From: Streptoalloteichus tenebrarius
Lineage (GTDB): Bacteria > Actinomycetota > Actinomycetes > Mycobacteriales > Pseudonocardiaceae
NCBI RefSeq assembly: GCF_024171885.1
Contig: NZ_JAMTCP010000007.1
Coordinates: forward strand, 124,001-188,000
Direction: 5' to 3'
Length of the DNA stretch: 64,000 bases
Shown here: one piece after another, positions 35,642 to 44,058 of the stretch
Position numbering within the stretch: the first letter of the stretch is position 1
Layout: every line of letters begins with the position of its first letter
Made by a program: the position numbers and the translations under genes
Notes under the pieces: generated by a model
The model's input: only the letters and a program-made list of their open reading frames with translations
What the model was told of the DNA's origin: nothing
The model's database searches: none

Positions 35642-37234
35642 TCACTTGCCCTGACAGGTCAGGGCCGACCTGTAGTACTGCACGTCGCCGTAGACGTTGC
35701 CCACCTTCACGCACTCGCTGTGCGCCACGAACGCCTTGGGGAAGAACAGCGGCACCGAGGGCATGTCGGCCAGCAGGGCGTCCTCCGCCTGGCCCCACAG
35801 CCTCGCGGCGGTGGCCTTGTCCTGCGCGGACAGCGCCTGGCGCATCAGCTCGTTGGCGGCGGGGTTGTCGTAGCGGGTGTACTCGTTGCCGTCGCCGCCC
35901 TGCCGGAACATCGACAGGAACTGGTCGGCGCTCGGGTAGGCCAGGCCCCACAGGTTGATCACGGGACCGGTCAGGGCGTTGCTCTGGTACGCCGACTGCA
36001 ACTCCGGGCCACGCACCGGCTTGAGCTGGACCTCCACCCCGAGGTCCTGGCGCACCGAGTTCGCCACGGCCTGCGCCACCTGCTCCAGGTACTGGGTGGA
36101 CGCGCCCACGGAGTACCAGAGCACGACGGGCTTGCGGAACCCGCCGGCCTGCGCGGCCAGCTCCTTGGCCTTGGCGACGTCGCGGACGCAGGCGGCGCAG
36201 GACTTGTCGCGGTAGCCGTTGGCCACGTTGCTCAGCATGGAGTAGGCCGGGGCCGCGCCGCCCTGGAGGAGCGCGTTGGCCAGGCCCTCACGGTCGATCA
36301 CCATCGACAGCGCCTGCCGCAGCCTCGGGTCCCGGAGCTCCTCGACGTACTGCGGGACGAGCATCTGCACGATGAGGGTCTGCTGCTCGACCTCGGTGGT
36401 GCGCTTGTCGCCCAGCGACTGCCTGGCGTCCTTGATGAGGTTGGTGGGCAGGTTGCGCAGCACGTCGAGCTGGCCGGCCTGCACGTCGCGGTAGGCGGTG
36501 TCCGGCGACTGGTACACCTTGAACACGATCTGCTTGGCGTCGGGCTTCTGGCCGGGGTAGTCCTCCCAGCGCTCCACGACGACCTGCTGGTTGTGGTCCC
36601 ACTTCACGAACTTGTACGGACCGTTGCCGACCGGGGCGTTGTCGTAGGCCTTCGGGTCGGCCAGTCCGCTCTTGGGCATCGGGCAGGTGCCCAGTGTGGA
36701 CAGGACCATCGGGAAGTCCGCGTTGGGCGTCTTCAGGGTCACCTGGAGCGTGTGGTCGTCCACGACCTTCACGCCGCTAAGCTCCTTGACGGCCGGCGTC
36801 CCGGTCGTGTTCATCTCGTCGTAGCCGGCGACCGGGCTGAAGGTCGTGTTGCCGAGCCAGCCGTTGGGGCCGTAGGCGGTGGCGTTCCACGCGTCGGCGA
36901 AGGAGTGGGCGGTGACGTCCTCGCCGTTGTGGAACTTCCGCCCCTCCCTGATCTTGATCGTGTAGTGCTGGGCGTCCGGGCTGTCCACACTGGTCGCCGC
37001 GCGCATCTCCACCGCGCCGGTGGACGGGTTCAGGCCGGTCAGCGGTTCGCACAGCGCCATGGCGACCTGGCTGCCGGTGTTCTGCTGGGGCGCGAGGTGC
37101 GTGGGGTCGGCCCCGTTGTCCACCCGCAGCACACCCGAGCTGCCACCGGTCTGGGTGTTCATGGAGCACGCCGCGGTGCCGACCAGCAGACCGACGGCCG
37201 CGCCCACCGCCGCCATGCGCTTCCTGTATGTCAT
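35642..37234 (-). CDS. Extracellular solute-binding lipoprotein, SBP family 5
   Basis: 530 residues; the ATG at 37234 follows GAGGAG. A signal peptide with lipobox (LLVGTAAC, Cys23) makes it a lipoprotein on the outer face of the membrane. The body follows family 5 binding proteins (MALCEPLTGLNPSTG, YTIKIREGRKFHNGEDVTAHSFADAW, PYKFVKWDHNQQVVVERWEDYPG). It delivers a peptide or oligosaccharide-like ligand to the permeases encoded downstream; the substrate cannot be read from sequence. First gene of the operon. Confidence 0.94.
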   Translation of the reverse strand: MTYRKRMAAVGAAVGLLVGTAACSMNTQTGGSSGVLRVDNGADPTHLAPQQNTGSQVAMALCEPLTGLNPSTGAVEMRAATSVDSPDAQHYTIKIREGRKFHNGEDVTAHSFADAWNATAYGPNGWLGNTTFSPVAGYDEMNTTGTPAVKELSGVKVVDDHTLQVTLKTPNADFPMVLSTLGTCPMPKSGLADPKAYDNAPVGNGPYKFVKWDHNQQVVVERWEDYPGQKPDAKQIVFKVYQSPDTAYRDVQAGQLDVLRNLPTNLIKDARQSLGDKRTTEVEQQTLIVQMLVPQYVEELRDPRLRQALSMVIDREGLANALLQGGAAPAYSMLSNVANGYRDKSCAACVRDVAKAKELAAQAGGFRKPVVLWYSVGASTQYLEQVAQAVANSVRQDLGVEVQLKPVRGPELQSAYQSNALTGPVINLWGLAYPSADQFLSMFRQGGDGNEYTRYDNPAANELMRQALSAQDKATAARLWGQAEDALLADMPSVPLFFPKAFVAHSECVKVGNVYGDVQYYRSALTCQGK

Positions 37235-37454
37235 CTCGTTCTCCTCGTGCGAACGAATCCCCTGCCGCGGTCCGCTTCCCACGCCCCAGCCGCCGGGTGG
37301 GGCGTGCGCCGCGAGCGGGATCCGGGCCAGCACAGCCAACTTCCGCTCAGTCGTGCCCAGGTATGGCACAGGAGCCGGGCTTCCCGCGGTGCGCGGGCCG
37401 GCCCGGCGTCCGGTGCGTCGATGCGGTGTCCGAAGTGGACACCCGGTGGACGGT

Positions 37455-38636
37455 TCAGCCCCTGCGCTGACCACCGTCGAAGTAGGACACCAGGTCCGCG
37501 TCCAGCACGGGGACGTCGACCGGGGCGCCGCCCGACCGCAGCGACTCGGTGGCCGCGCAGCCGGTGGCCACGGCCTCCCTGGCCGCGACCGGGGAGGTCA
37601 GGGTGCGGCCGCCGTCCCTGACGAACCGCAGGAACTCGGCCACGATGCGGGGGTCGGCCCCGCCGTGGCCGCCCTGGGCCTCGCCCACCGCCACGGTCCG
37701 GTCGGCCTGCGCCGCGTAGCCGCGGTGCCGGCGGTTCCACACCTCGACCCGCGCGCCGGTGCCGTCGCCGAAGTTCTCCAGCCGGCCCTCCGTCCCGATG
37801 ACGGTGTAGTTCCGCCAGTAGTCGGGCGTGTAGTGGCACTGCTGGTAGGTGGCGAAGACGCCGTTGTCCAGCGCCATGGTGACCATGCTCAGGTCCTCGA
37901 CGTCGATCACCGGGTTCAGTCCGGTCTGCGCCGTCGGCGGCCAGTTGCGCTCGTAGCGGTCCCAGTCGTGGCCGTCGAGGTAGCCCGACCCGTCGTGCCG
38001 GTCGGAGATCCCACCATAGACGGTGAGCCCGCCCATGGCGTTGACCCGCCGCGTGTACCCGCCGGCCAGCCAGTGGATCACGTCGATGTCGTGCGCGCCC
38101 TTCTGGAGCAGCAGGCCGGTGCTCCTGCTGCGCTCGGCGTGCCAGTCCTTGAAGTAGAAGTCGCCGCCGTGGCCGACGAAGTGCCGACACCACACGGCCT
38201 TGACCTCACCGATCTCCCCGGCCACGACCAGCTCGCGCATGGTCTGGATGACGGGCATGTGCCGCATGTTGTGCCCGACGTAGAGCTTGGCCCCGCTAGC
38301 GTGGGCCTCGGCGAGGATGCGGTCACCGCCCTCGGTCGTGATCGCCAGCGGCTTCTCCAGGTACACCGCGACACCCGCGCGGAGCGCGGCGAGCGCGTGC
38401 TCCTCGTGGAGGTGGTCGGGGCTGAGCACGAACACGGCGTCGAGGTCGGCCGCCAGGAGCTCGTCGAGGGTGGTGGCGAGGACGGTGTCGGCGCCGTACC
38501 GCTCCGCGGCGGCGGCCAGCCGCTCCCGCCTCGGGTCGCACACCGCGACGACCGCCGAGCCCGCGCCCGGCTGGTGGGCGTGGTCGACGAGCGACGCCCG
38601 CAGTCCGTAGCCGATGATCCCGATCCGCAGGTCCAC
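37455..38636 (-). CDS. Gfo/Idh/MocA family NAD(P)-dependent oxidoreductase
   Basis: 393 residues from the GTG at 38636 (an ATG 13 codons upstream is possible). Rossmann start VDLRIGIIGYGLRASLV, then VCDPRRERL, the catalytic EKPLAI motif, and GHNMRHMPV. C-terminal substrate domain with KGAHDIDVIHWLAGGYTRRVNA, where the expected His is present. Acts on a sugar or cyclitol. It is on the same strand as the ABC uptake operon, 220 bases upstream of the binding protein, so both may serve the same carbohydrate. Confidence 0.9.
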   Translation of the reverse strand: MDLRIGIIGYGLRASLVDHAHQPGAGSAVVAVCDPRRERLAAAAERYGADTVLATTLDELLAADLDAVFVLSPDHLHEEHALAALRAGVAVYLEKPLAITTEGGDRILAEAHASGAKLYVGHNMRHMPVIQTMRELVVAGEIGEVKAVWCRHFVGHGGDFYFKDWHAERSRSTGLLLQKGAHDIDVIHWLAGGYTRRVNAMGGLTVYGGISDRHDGSGYLDGHDWDRYERNWPPTAQTGLNPVIDVEDLSMVTMALDNGVFATYQQCHYTPDYWRNYTVIGTEGRLENFGDGTGARVEVWNRRHRGYAAQADRTVAVGEAQGGHGGADPRIVAEFLRFVRDGGRTLTSPVAAREAVATGCAATESLRSGGAPVDVPVLDADLVSYFDGGQRRG

Positions 38637-39177
38637 CTTGCCGCCGCCTCCCCAATATGAGCGCTGATGCTTCAAACCGCCGCGTTGTGCGCAGATTCAA
38701 GCATCTGCCGTCGCCCAGGGGAAGAGTTGATCCTGAGCCGAGATCCGGGACGGGCAGCGTGGCTACCAGCGGCGAACGCCGCCCTCCCGCTCGCCTCCCG
38801 GCCGGCTCCACCGCCTGTCACCTGCGCGGACTCTGCTCGTTCGCGCAGTCGTCGACCGTGCCGGCACACGGGAGGGAGGCGCTTCGGAATGGATTCCGGG
38901 ACGTGCGAACTGGTTCGCGGAAGGTCACGACCAGGCTCAGGTTCGGTCACGGAGGCGTCCCACGCGTGCACGCGCGGCGTTCACAACGCGCGACGCGACC
39001 AGAAGCGACGAAGCCCGGAGACGGGGCGAGCACGGCTCGCCGAGCGCGTCTCCGGGCGGGCGTCAGGGACTTCCGCTCGTTGTCGAGGAGTTACTGGACG
39101 TGCACGACAAGTAGGCAACGCACGGGAAGAGGCATCTCCGGTAGCCCCGGTGTCATCGCATCTTTGGTGCCCTGTCG
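38637..39177. other. Gene-free stretch upstream of the oxidoreductase gene
   Basis: About 540 bases between two minus-strand genes. It should hold the promoter of the oxidoreductase gene and the end of the methyltransferase transcript. Apart from the hairpin at 39014 I recognise nothing; overlapping reading frames here are low-complexity and have no recognisable product. Confidence 0.5.
39014..39056 (-). terminator. Nested hairpin downstream of the methyltransferase gene
   Basis: Outer arms CCCGGAGACG / CGTCTCCGGG (39014-39023, 39047-39056) enclose an inner stem GGCGAG / CTCGCC. Lies about 170 bases past the methyltransferase stop on the minus strand. A likely terminator. Confidence 0.65.
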
Positions 39178-39231
39178 GACGACCGTTCGTTCAGAGACGA
39201 GCGTTCGTTCAGAGACGAGCGTTCGCTCAGA
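39178..39231. repeat. Three tandem copies of an 18-bp unit at the 3' end of the methyltransferase gene
   Basis: Units start at 39178, 39196 and 39214 with the form GACGAGCGTTCGTTCAGA (one or two changes each). The last unit overlaps the stop codon. GTTCGTTCAGA within the unit is the reverse complement of TCTGAACGAAC in the regulator promoter at 40535, and the first unit shares GACGACCGTTC with it. Confidence 0.85.
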
Positions 39232-40027
39232 ACTCGAAGCGGAACACCCGCATCCAGTCACGCATCCCCGGGAGACGACCCAACAACCCGTGCGCGATGC
39301 GATAGGACCGCACCGGGATCCTCGGGAACTGCCGTAGGACGGACACCGCCTCGCGGTACCGCAGCCGCGGGTTCCAGCGCTCGACCTCGCGGCCGTCCCC
39401 GATCGCCGACTGGAACGACGGGTAGCCCCTCGGCGCCACCTTCGTCATCCTGACCCACGCCGGGGACGCCGCGTCGAACACCACCTCGCCGGACGGGAAG
39501 CGGTCGGTGATCCGCCGGAGCAGCCGGCGGACCTCCTCCTCGGGCAGGTACATGAGCAGGCCCTCGGCGATGACCAGGACGGGCCGGTCCGTGGGCACCT
39601 GGTCCCACCACTCCGACTCCGTGACCGACGCGGCGATGGTGCGGTACCGCTCGGACTCCGGGAAGAGCCGCCGGTGCAGCTCGATCACGTCCGCGTGGTC
39701 CACGTCGAACCACCGCACCTGCTCGGGGACGTCGAGCCGGAGGGCCCGGCTGTCCAGCCCGCAGCCGAGTTGGAGCACGGTCGCGTCCGGGTGGCGGCGG
39801 AGGAAGTCGCGGGACCACTCGTCGAGCTGCCGGGCGCGCAACGCCACCACATACCGGCTGCCCGCCGCGAACCTCAGCTTCCGGAAGTCGTAGTCGATCC
39901 GGGACAGCAGCTCGTCGGCCCACCTGTCCCCCAGGACCGAGTCCTTCGTGCGACTCTCGGTCGCCCGCAGGTACAGGGTCACGAGCATCGTGGACTGCAC
40001 GCCGGTGAAGTCGACCTTCTCCGTCAT
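39227..40027 (-). CDS. Leucine carboxyl methyltransferase (LCMT)-type class I SAM-dependent methyltransferase
   Basis: 266 residues from the ATG at 40027; a GTG one codon earlier overlaps the regulator stop. The PF04072-type landmarks are visible: the N-terminal TMLVTLYLRATESR, the R-A-R-Q stretch, LQLGCGLDSRALRLD (SAM site), WFDVDHADVIELHRRLFPE and VIAEGLLMYLPEEEV. Actinomycete relatives methylate small molecules, often polyketide-type products; the substrate here is unknown. Coupled to the GbsR/MarR gene. Confidence 0.87.
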   Translation of the reverse strand: MTEKVDFTGVQSTMLVTLYLRATESRTKDSVLGDRWADELLSRIDYDFRKLRFAAGSRYVVALRARQLDEWSRDFLRRHPDATVLQLGCGLDSRALRLDVPEQVRWFDVDHADVIELHRRLFPESERYRTIAASVTESEWWDQVPTDRPVLVIAEGLLMYLPEEEVRRLLRRITDRFPSGEVVFDAASPAWVRMTKVAPRGYPSFQSAIGDGREVERWNPRLRYREAVSVLRQFPRIPVRSYRIAHGLLGRLPGMRDWMRVFRFEF

Positions 40028-40500
40028 CACTGGCTCCCCTTGGTGGTCCGGAACTCCGCCCAGCGGCGCACGAACTCGCTGCCGGCCTCCCGCTGGGTGA
40101 ACTCACAGAAGTCGCGGAACTCGGCCAGCCGCTCACGCGGCCCCGCCCGGTCCTCGTCGACGACCGACAGCCCGAACGCGGCCACCTCGGCGCCGGCGCC
40201 CACCCGCGTGAAGTGGAGCCGGACGAGCCGGGACAGGCCGCCGGGCACGATCCGGTAGTGGTGCTCGCGGCCGGCGACCGGGACCCGCTCGACCAGGCCG
40301 CCCTCGCTCATCGGCCGGATGGTGGTGCTGACCGACGCCTTGCTCACCGAGAGCGTCCTCGCCAACGCGGTCAGGGACTGGTCGGGCGGGTCGCAGATCA
40401 TCAGCCAGCCGTAGATCCGCCCCATCGTCCTGGGGGCGCCCAGCGACTCGAAGAACAACCCGACGCGGTCGACGAACTCGGCCTCGCCGTCGCTCATCAT
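40027..40500 (-). CDS. GbsR/MarR-type transcriptional regulator
   Basis: 157 residues. The ATG at 40500 has GGGAG six bases upstream. Start region VDRVGLFFESLGAPRTMGRIYGWLMICDPP matches the GbsR-like subgroup, then the winged helix SLTALARTLSVSKASVSTTIRPMSEGGLVERVPVAGREHHYRI. It probably controls its own operon, including the methyltransferase gene, through the inverted repeat just upstream. Confidence 0.9.
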   Translation of the reverse strand: MMSDGEAEFVDRVGLFFESLGAPRTMGRIYGWLMICDPPDQSLTALARTLSVSKASVSTTIRPMSEGGLVERVPVAGREHHYRIVPGGLSRLVRLHFTRVGAGAEVAAFGLSVVDEDRAGPRERLAEFRDFCEFTQREAGSEFVRRWAEFRTTKGSQ

Positions 40501-40519
40501 GATCGACTCCCGGAGGACG

Positions 40520-40547
40520 ACCGTTCAGTGGGTTCTGAACGAACGGT
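40520..40547. promoter_or_regulatory. Inverted repeat upstream of the GbsR/MarR gene
   Basis: ACCGTTC (40520-40526) and GAACGGT (40541-40547) are exact inverted arms, with an inner pair GTTCAG / CTGAAC. It lies 20 bases before the regulator start, a typical self-regulation site. Elements of it recur in the triple repeat at 39178-39231. Confidence 0.8.
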
Positions 40548-40655
40548 ACGCCCCTGTCGACACCGGTCACACCGCCGAGAGGTCTCAGTCGAGGCCACCT
40601 GTTCGGCGGCGACCCATTCGGCGCACACCCCCCTTGAGCAGCGCAAACGGGAGGA

Positions 40656-40692
40656 ACCCGCCGTGCGGCGCTGGTTCGCGCGCACGGCGGGT
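40656..40692 (-). terminator. Hairpin after the NmrA-type gene
   Basis: 12-bp perfect stem ACCCGCCGTGCG / CGCACGGCGGGT with a 13-base loop, about 80 bases past the NmrA-type gene stop on the minus strand. Confidence 0.6.
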
Positions 40693-40772
40693 CCTTTCCC
40701 CCCGCAACTCCGGGCGGTCACCAGTACGTCACTGGCGCACCCGGAGCAGGCCTTGTGTGGTTGTTCGGGGCC

Positions 40773-41606
40773 TCACGACCACGCGCCGGTGGCGGCGACC
40801 CGGGCGACGTAGGCCTCGAAGGTCGCCGGCTCCCGCCCGAGAACGCTCCGCACGCCGTCGACGGGCTCGGAGGTGACGCCGGTCTGGTGCAGGGCGAACA
40901 TCGCGCACAGCGCGGTGGCCCCCGCCTCCGGCACGCCTGCGGCCAGCAGCTCCGCGCGGTACTCCGGCAACGTCAGCGACTCGAACCGGATCACCCGCCC
41001 GGTCGCCGCGGCGACCTGGTCGACGACCTCGCCGAAGGTCAGGCCCCTCGGTCCGGACAGCTCGTAGGTCCGCCCGGCGTGCCCGTCGGCGGTCAGCAGG
41101 GTCGCCGCGACCTCGGCCACGTCCTCGACGTCCACGAACGGCTCGGGGACCTCACCGATCGGCAGGGCGAGCCGGCCCTCCCGCAACGGCGCGTGCCACA
41201 GGTCCTCGTCGAAGTTCTGGTCGAAGTTGTTGGGCCGGATGATCGTCCACTCCACGCCCGAGGCGCGGACCGCCCGCTCGGCCTCGATCATGCCCTCGCC
41301 GAACCCCGGCCCGATGTGGTCGATCCCGCGCCCGGACAGGACGACGAACCTGCCGACGCCCGCCGTCACGGCCTCGTCCACGAAGTCGCGCACGGGAGCG
41401 GGGTCGTCCGGTGCGACCAGGTAGACGGCGGAGACGCCGTTCAGGGCGGCCGACCAGGAGGCCCGGTCGGCCCAGTCGAAGCGCACCTCCCCGGAGCGGG
41501 AGGCCGCCCGCACCGTCTCGCCCGCCGCGCGCAGTCGCCGCACCACGCGGCGCCCGGTCTTGCCCGTCGCGCCCAGGACGAGGAATTCGTGTCCACGTGT
41601 CGTCAC
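40773..41606 (-). CDS. NmrA-type NAD(P)-binding protein / atypical SDR
   Basis: 277 residues from the GTG at 41606, the first start before the nucleotide-binding motif LVLGATGKTGRRVVRRL. There is no good ribosome binding site, so the message may be leaderless. The family features SGRGIDHIG, VEWTIIRPNNFDQNFDEDLW and ALPIGEVPEPFVDVEDVAEVAA are clear. Relatives act as redox sensors or as quinone/flavin-type reductases. Divergent from the AraC-type gene, which is its likely regulator. Confidence 0.87.
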   Translation of the reverse strand: MTTRGHEFLVLGATGKTGRRVVRRLRAAGETVRAASRSGEVRFDWADRASWSAALNGVSAVYLVAPDDPAPVRDFVDEAVTAGVGRFVVLSGRGIDHIGPGFGEGMIEAERAVRASGVEWTIIRPNNFDQNFDEDLWHAPLREGRLALPIGEVPEPFVDVEDVAEVAATLLTADGHAGRTYELSGPRGLTFGEVVDQVAAATGRVIRFESLTLPEYRAELLAAGVPEAGATALCAMFALHQTGVTSEPVDGVRSVLGREPATFEAYVARVAATGAWS

Positions 41607-41694
41607 GACCCGAGTCAACCCACCACGGGACCATTCCTCCATGTGCCAGCGTCCGGCGTCCATCACCGATCGTCCGGGGACATAGGCTGGTGGC

Positions 41695-42684
41695 ATGGAG
41701 CCGTTCGACGATCTCCTGCGGGGTCTGCGCGCCGAGGGCGCCCTCTTCGGCCGGTCCGTGCTGTCTCCCCCGTGGGCGCTGCGGTTCGTCGACGGGGCGT
41801 CACTGACGCTGTGCGTTCCGTTGCGGGGACAGGGATGGATCGTGCGGGACGACGGCACGCCGCCCCGACTGGTCCAGGAGGGCGAGGCGGCGATCGTGCG
41901 CGGCCCCGAGCCCTTCGTGTTCGCCGACGAGCCCCGCTCGGCGACGCGGCGGGAGCTGTGCCGCGACGTCCACAGTGGAGGAATGGACCCCAGGGTGGCC
42001 GGTGAGGAACTGGGCAGCCCGACGATCTTCATGGTGGGCGCGTACCAGGTACGGCGCGAGAGGCCGCGCCGGTTGCTGCGCGTACTCCCGCCCGTCGTGG
42101 TCGTGCCGGACGAGCAGGACTGCTCCGCGATGCGGGCCTACCTGGAGGCGCAACTCACCAACGGTCGCCCCGGCCGGCAGATCGTGCTGGACCGACTGTT
42201 GGACTGGCTGCTGGTGTGCACGTTGCGGGACTGGTTCGACTCGGCGGACGCGGAGCCGCCCACGTGGTACCGGGCGTTGGGCGACGACGTCGTGGGTCCG
42301 GCGCTGCGCGCCATGCACGCCGCTCCCGACCGGCCGTGGTCGCTGGCGGACCTGGCCGCCGAGGCGGCGGTCTCCCGCACGACGCTGGCGAAGCGGTTCA
42401 CCGAGCTGGTCGGCGAGCCCCCGCTGACCTACCTGACCGAGTGGCGGATGACGCTGGCCGCCGACCTGCTGGCCGAGTCCACCGCCACCGTCGGTGAGGT
42501 CGCCCGCCGCGTGGGCTACGCGGACGCCTTCAGCTTCAGCGCCGCGTTCAAGCGCGTGCGGGGACTGAGCCCGAGCGAGTACCGGGCCGGTTCCCGCTTC
42601 GCCGAGGCGGACGCCGCACGGCGGAACGGCACGTCCCCCCAGAGCGAAGCCGACGCGGGACGCCCCCTCTGCAAGGCCACCTGA
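41695..42684 (+). CDS. AraC-family transcriptional regulator with cupin N-terminus
   Basis: 329 residues. The N-terminal part is the cupin_6 domain common in regulators of NmrA/SDR genes (LTLCVPLRGQGWIV, GEAAIVRGPEPFVF). The C-terminal AraC domain has two HTHs (WSLADLAAEAAVSRTTLAKRF and TVGEVARRVGYADAFSFSAAFKRVRGLSPSEYR). About 90 bases separate it from the divergent NmrA-type gene. Confidence 0.93.
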   Translation: MEPFDDLLRGLRAEGALFGRSVLSPPWALRFVDGASLTLCVPLRGQGWIVRDDGTPPRLVQEGEAAIVRGPEPFVFADEPRSATRRELCRDVHSGGMDPRVAGEELGSPTIFMVGAYQVRRERPRRLLRVLPPVVVVPDEQDCSAMRAYLEAQLTNGRPGRQIVLDRLLDWLLVCTLRDWFDSADAEPPTWYRALGDDVVGPALRAMHAAPDRPWSLADLAAEAAVSRTTLAKRFTELVGEPPLTYLTEWRMTLAADLLAESTATVGEVARRVGYADAFSFSAAFKRVRGLSPSEYRAGSRFAEADAARRNGTSPQSEADAGRPLCKAT

Positions 42685-42742
42685 CCACGCGCCTTGCCGG
42701 CATGGGCACACCCGAGCTGCCCCAACTGTCCGGCGGCAGGTT

Positions 42743-42761
42743 GGCTGAGCCTTGCTCAGCC
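42743..42761. promoter_or_regulatory. Short perfect palindrome before the 88-aa gene
   Basis: GGCTGAGC / GCTCAGCC with a 3-base loop, ending 14 bases before the start of the small gene. Could be an operator or the terminator of the AraC-type gene. Confidence 0.5.
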
Positions 42762-42775
42762 ATACGATGGGGATC

Positions 42776-43042
42776 ATGGCTCGGGTCAAGATCCATCCCA
42801 TTCAACAGACATTCACTCTTTCGGGTGACAACGTGAAAGTCAAGCAGACCTGTGACTTCTGCGGGGCCGAGGAGCGGTGGACCTCCCCCGTTCAGCCCGC
42901 CATCACGGGCACGGCCCTGAGGCGGACTGTTCACCTCGTTCATCTTGTGAAGCACCACCGTCAGGAAGTCCAAGCCACCTTCTCGGCGAAGGAACGCGCC
43001 AACGAGATCTGGGTGGACGCGGATGGGGAAGTAGAACGATGA
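42776..43042 (+). CDS. Hypothetical protein with CDFC motif (88 aa)
   Basis: ATG at 42776; an ATG nine bases earlier is possible. Soluble and basic. It contains one CxxC pair (TCDFCGAEERW) that could bind zinc if paired with another molecule, then VHLVHLVKHHRQEVQATFSAKERANEIWVDADGEVE. No family recognised. The stop overlaps the ATG of the next short frame (ATGA), and a hairpin follows. Confidence 0.65.
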   Translation: MARVKIHPIQQTFTLSGDNVKVKQTCDFCGAEERWTSPVQPAITGTALRRTVHLVHLVKHHRQEVQATFSAKERANEIWVDADGEVER

Positions 43043-43143
43043 GTTCGACCGGGACTTGGACCACTGATCGCAGGGTGACGACACCGTGGAGAACACATTC
43101 GACACCGATGACTCGTCGAACTGACCGCTTACCTACCTGTTGA
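43039..43143 (+). CDS. Possible 34-aa peptide coupled to the CDFC gene
   Basis: ATG overlaps the stop of the preceding gene (ATGA) and the frame ends just before the terminator hairpin at 43148. The product is rich in Thr and Arg (STGTWTTDRRVTTPWRTHST) with no recognisable domain. The position favours a real gene, the composition does not. Confidence 0.35.
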   Translation: MSSTGTWTTDRRVTTPWRTHSTPMTRRTDRLPTC

Positions 43144-43147
43144 GTGG

Positions 43148-43178
43148 GGGGCGGGAAGACTCGAACGTCTCCCGCCCC
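43148..43178 (+). terminator. Hairpin after the CDFC gene operon
   Basis: GGGGCGGG (43148-43155) pairs with CCCGCCCC (43171-43178); an inner GAC/GTC pair extends it. It starts four bases after the stop of the 34-residue frame. Confidence 0.75.
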
Positions 43179-43284
43179 AACTCCCTTCACCTTCACGCGG
43201 AACAACATCGTCCACAGTGGATTTTGCGAGGATTCCTCTCCCGCAAGCGTTGTCCTCAGTGGACAGAGAAAGGCACACGCGCCG

Positions 43285-43322
43285 GAGGACCCGCCCGCCG
43301 GAGGGCTGGCGGGCGGGTCCTC
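43285..43322 (-). terminator. Strong hairpin after the NlpC/P60-like gene
   Basis: 15-bp perfect stem GAGGACCCGCCCGCC / GGCGGGCGGGTCCTC with an 8-base loop, 19 bases past the stop of the minus-strand gene. Confidence 0.85.
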
Positions 43323-43341
43323 GCGTGGCGTCACGAGACCG

Positions 43342-43938
43342 TCACTTGATCTTGTCGTACTTCCTCGGCGTGTAGCCGTTGTTCTTCAGCCAGGAGACGG
43401 AGACCTTCTCGTGGTCCATGTCCGTCTTCGTGCTGCCCTGCTCGTAGATCCACATCACGGTCTTCTTGCTGTCGGCCCACTTCTCGAACAGCTTGACGTG
43501 ACCGTTGGACAGCACGATGTCGCCCGGCTTCAGGTCGCCCCAGCCGATCTTCTTGGACACCTCGTCCAGCGTGTACGTGGTGCGGCTGGTCTTCAGCTTC
43601 CACGCCATGGAGACGTAGCCGGAGCAGTCCGTCCGGTACTTCTTGCCCTTGTTGATGTCCCAGGCGGAGGCGTTCTGGTTGTACGGGACCTTCCTGTCCC
43701 ACCAGTCCTTGGCCCGCTTCATGACCTCGTTCCTGGTGATGGTGCCGCCGTAGCTGGCGTCGGCGGCCGTGATGTCCTCCGGCTCCTGGACGCCCTCCGG
43801 CGACTCGTCCACCACCGAGGGGTTGGGGGCGGCGGCTTCCGCCGGCGCGGCGGTCGCCGTTCCCGTCAGGCCCGACAGCAACCCCAGAACCAGTGCCGAC
43901 GCCGGCAGCACCGCCGTCACGACCTTGCGAGTGCCCAT
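43342..43938 (-). CDS. Secreted NlpC/P60-like protein
   Basis: 198 residues; the ATG at 43938 follows AAGGAG by about seven bases (a start 13 codons upstream has none). The signal peptide VVTAVLPASALVLGLLSGLTGTATAAPAEA is followed by an acidic linker. The catalytic region is TDCSGYVSMAWKL (Cys) and LSNGHVKLFEKW (His), as in the CHAP/NlpC-P60 superfamily of cell-wall peptidases/amidases. Exported; probably acts on peptidoglycan or another amide bond. Monocistronic, with its own terminator. Confidence 0.82.
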   Translation of the reverse strand: MGTRKVVTAVLPASALVLGLLSGLTGTATAAPAEAAAPNPSVVDESPEGVQEPEDITAADASYGGTITRNEVMKRAKDWWDRKVPYNQNASAWDINKGKKYRTDCSGYVSMAWKLKTSRTTYTLDEVSKKIGWGDLKPGDIVLSNGHVKLFEKWADSKKTVMWIYEQGSTKTDMDHEKVSVSWLKNNGYTPRKYDKIK

Positions 43939-44058
43939 CGTGGATCTCCTTCCGAACGCCGAGCTGGTGCTCGGCACACCGGGGAATCCTGAGCGGGCAG
44001 GCCTAAGCGACGGTAAAGATCGTTTTAACCACCGGGGACCGCCGGTCGGCGGCGCGGC

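Noticed and set aside
34553-37621. 1022-codon plus-strand ORF opposite the Opp-type operon
   Set aside because: Antisense shadow of four clear transporter genes, rich in His/Arg/Val/Gly only.
38667-39337. ORFs in the 540-bp gap upstream of the oxidoreductase
   Set aside because: Two overlapping frames of Arg/Ser/Thr-rich sequence running into the 18-bp repeats and the methyltransferase gene; no start signal or family.
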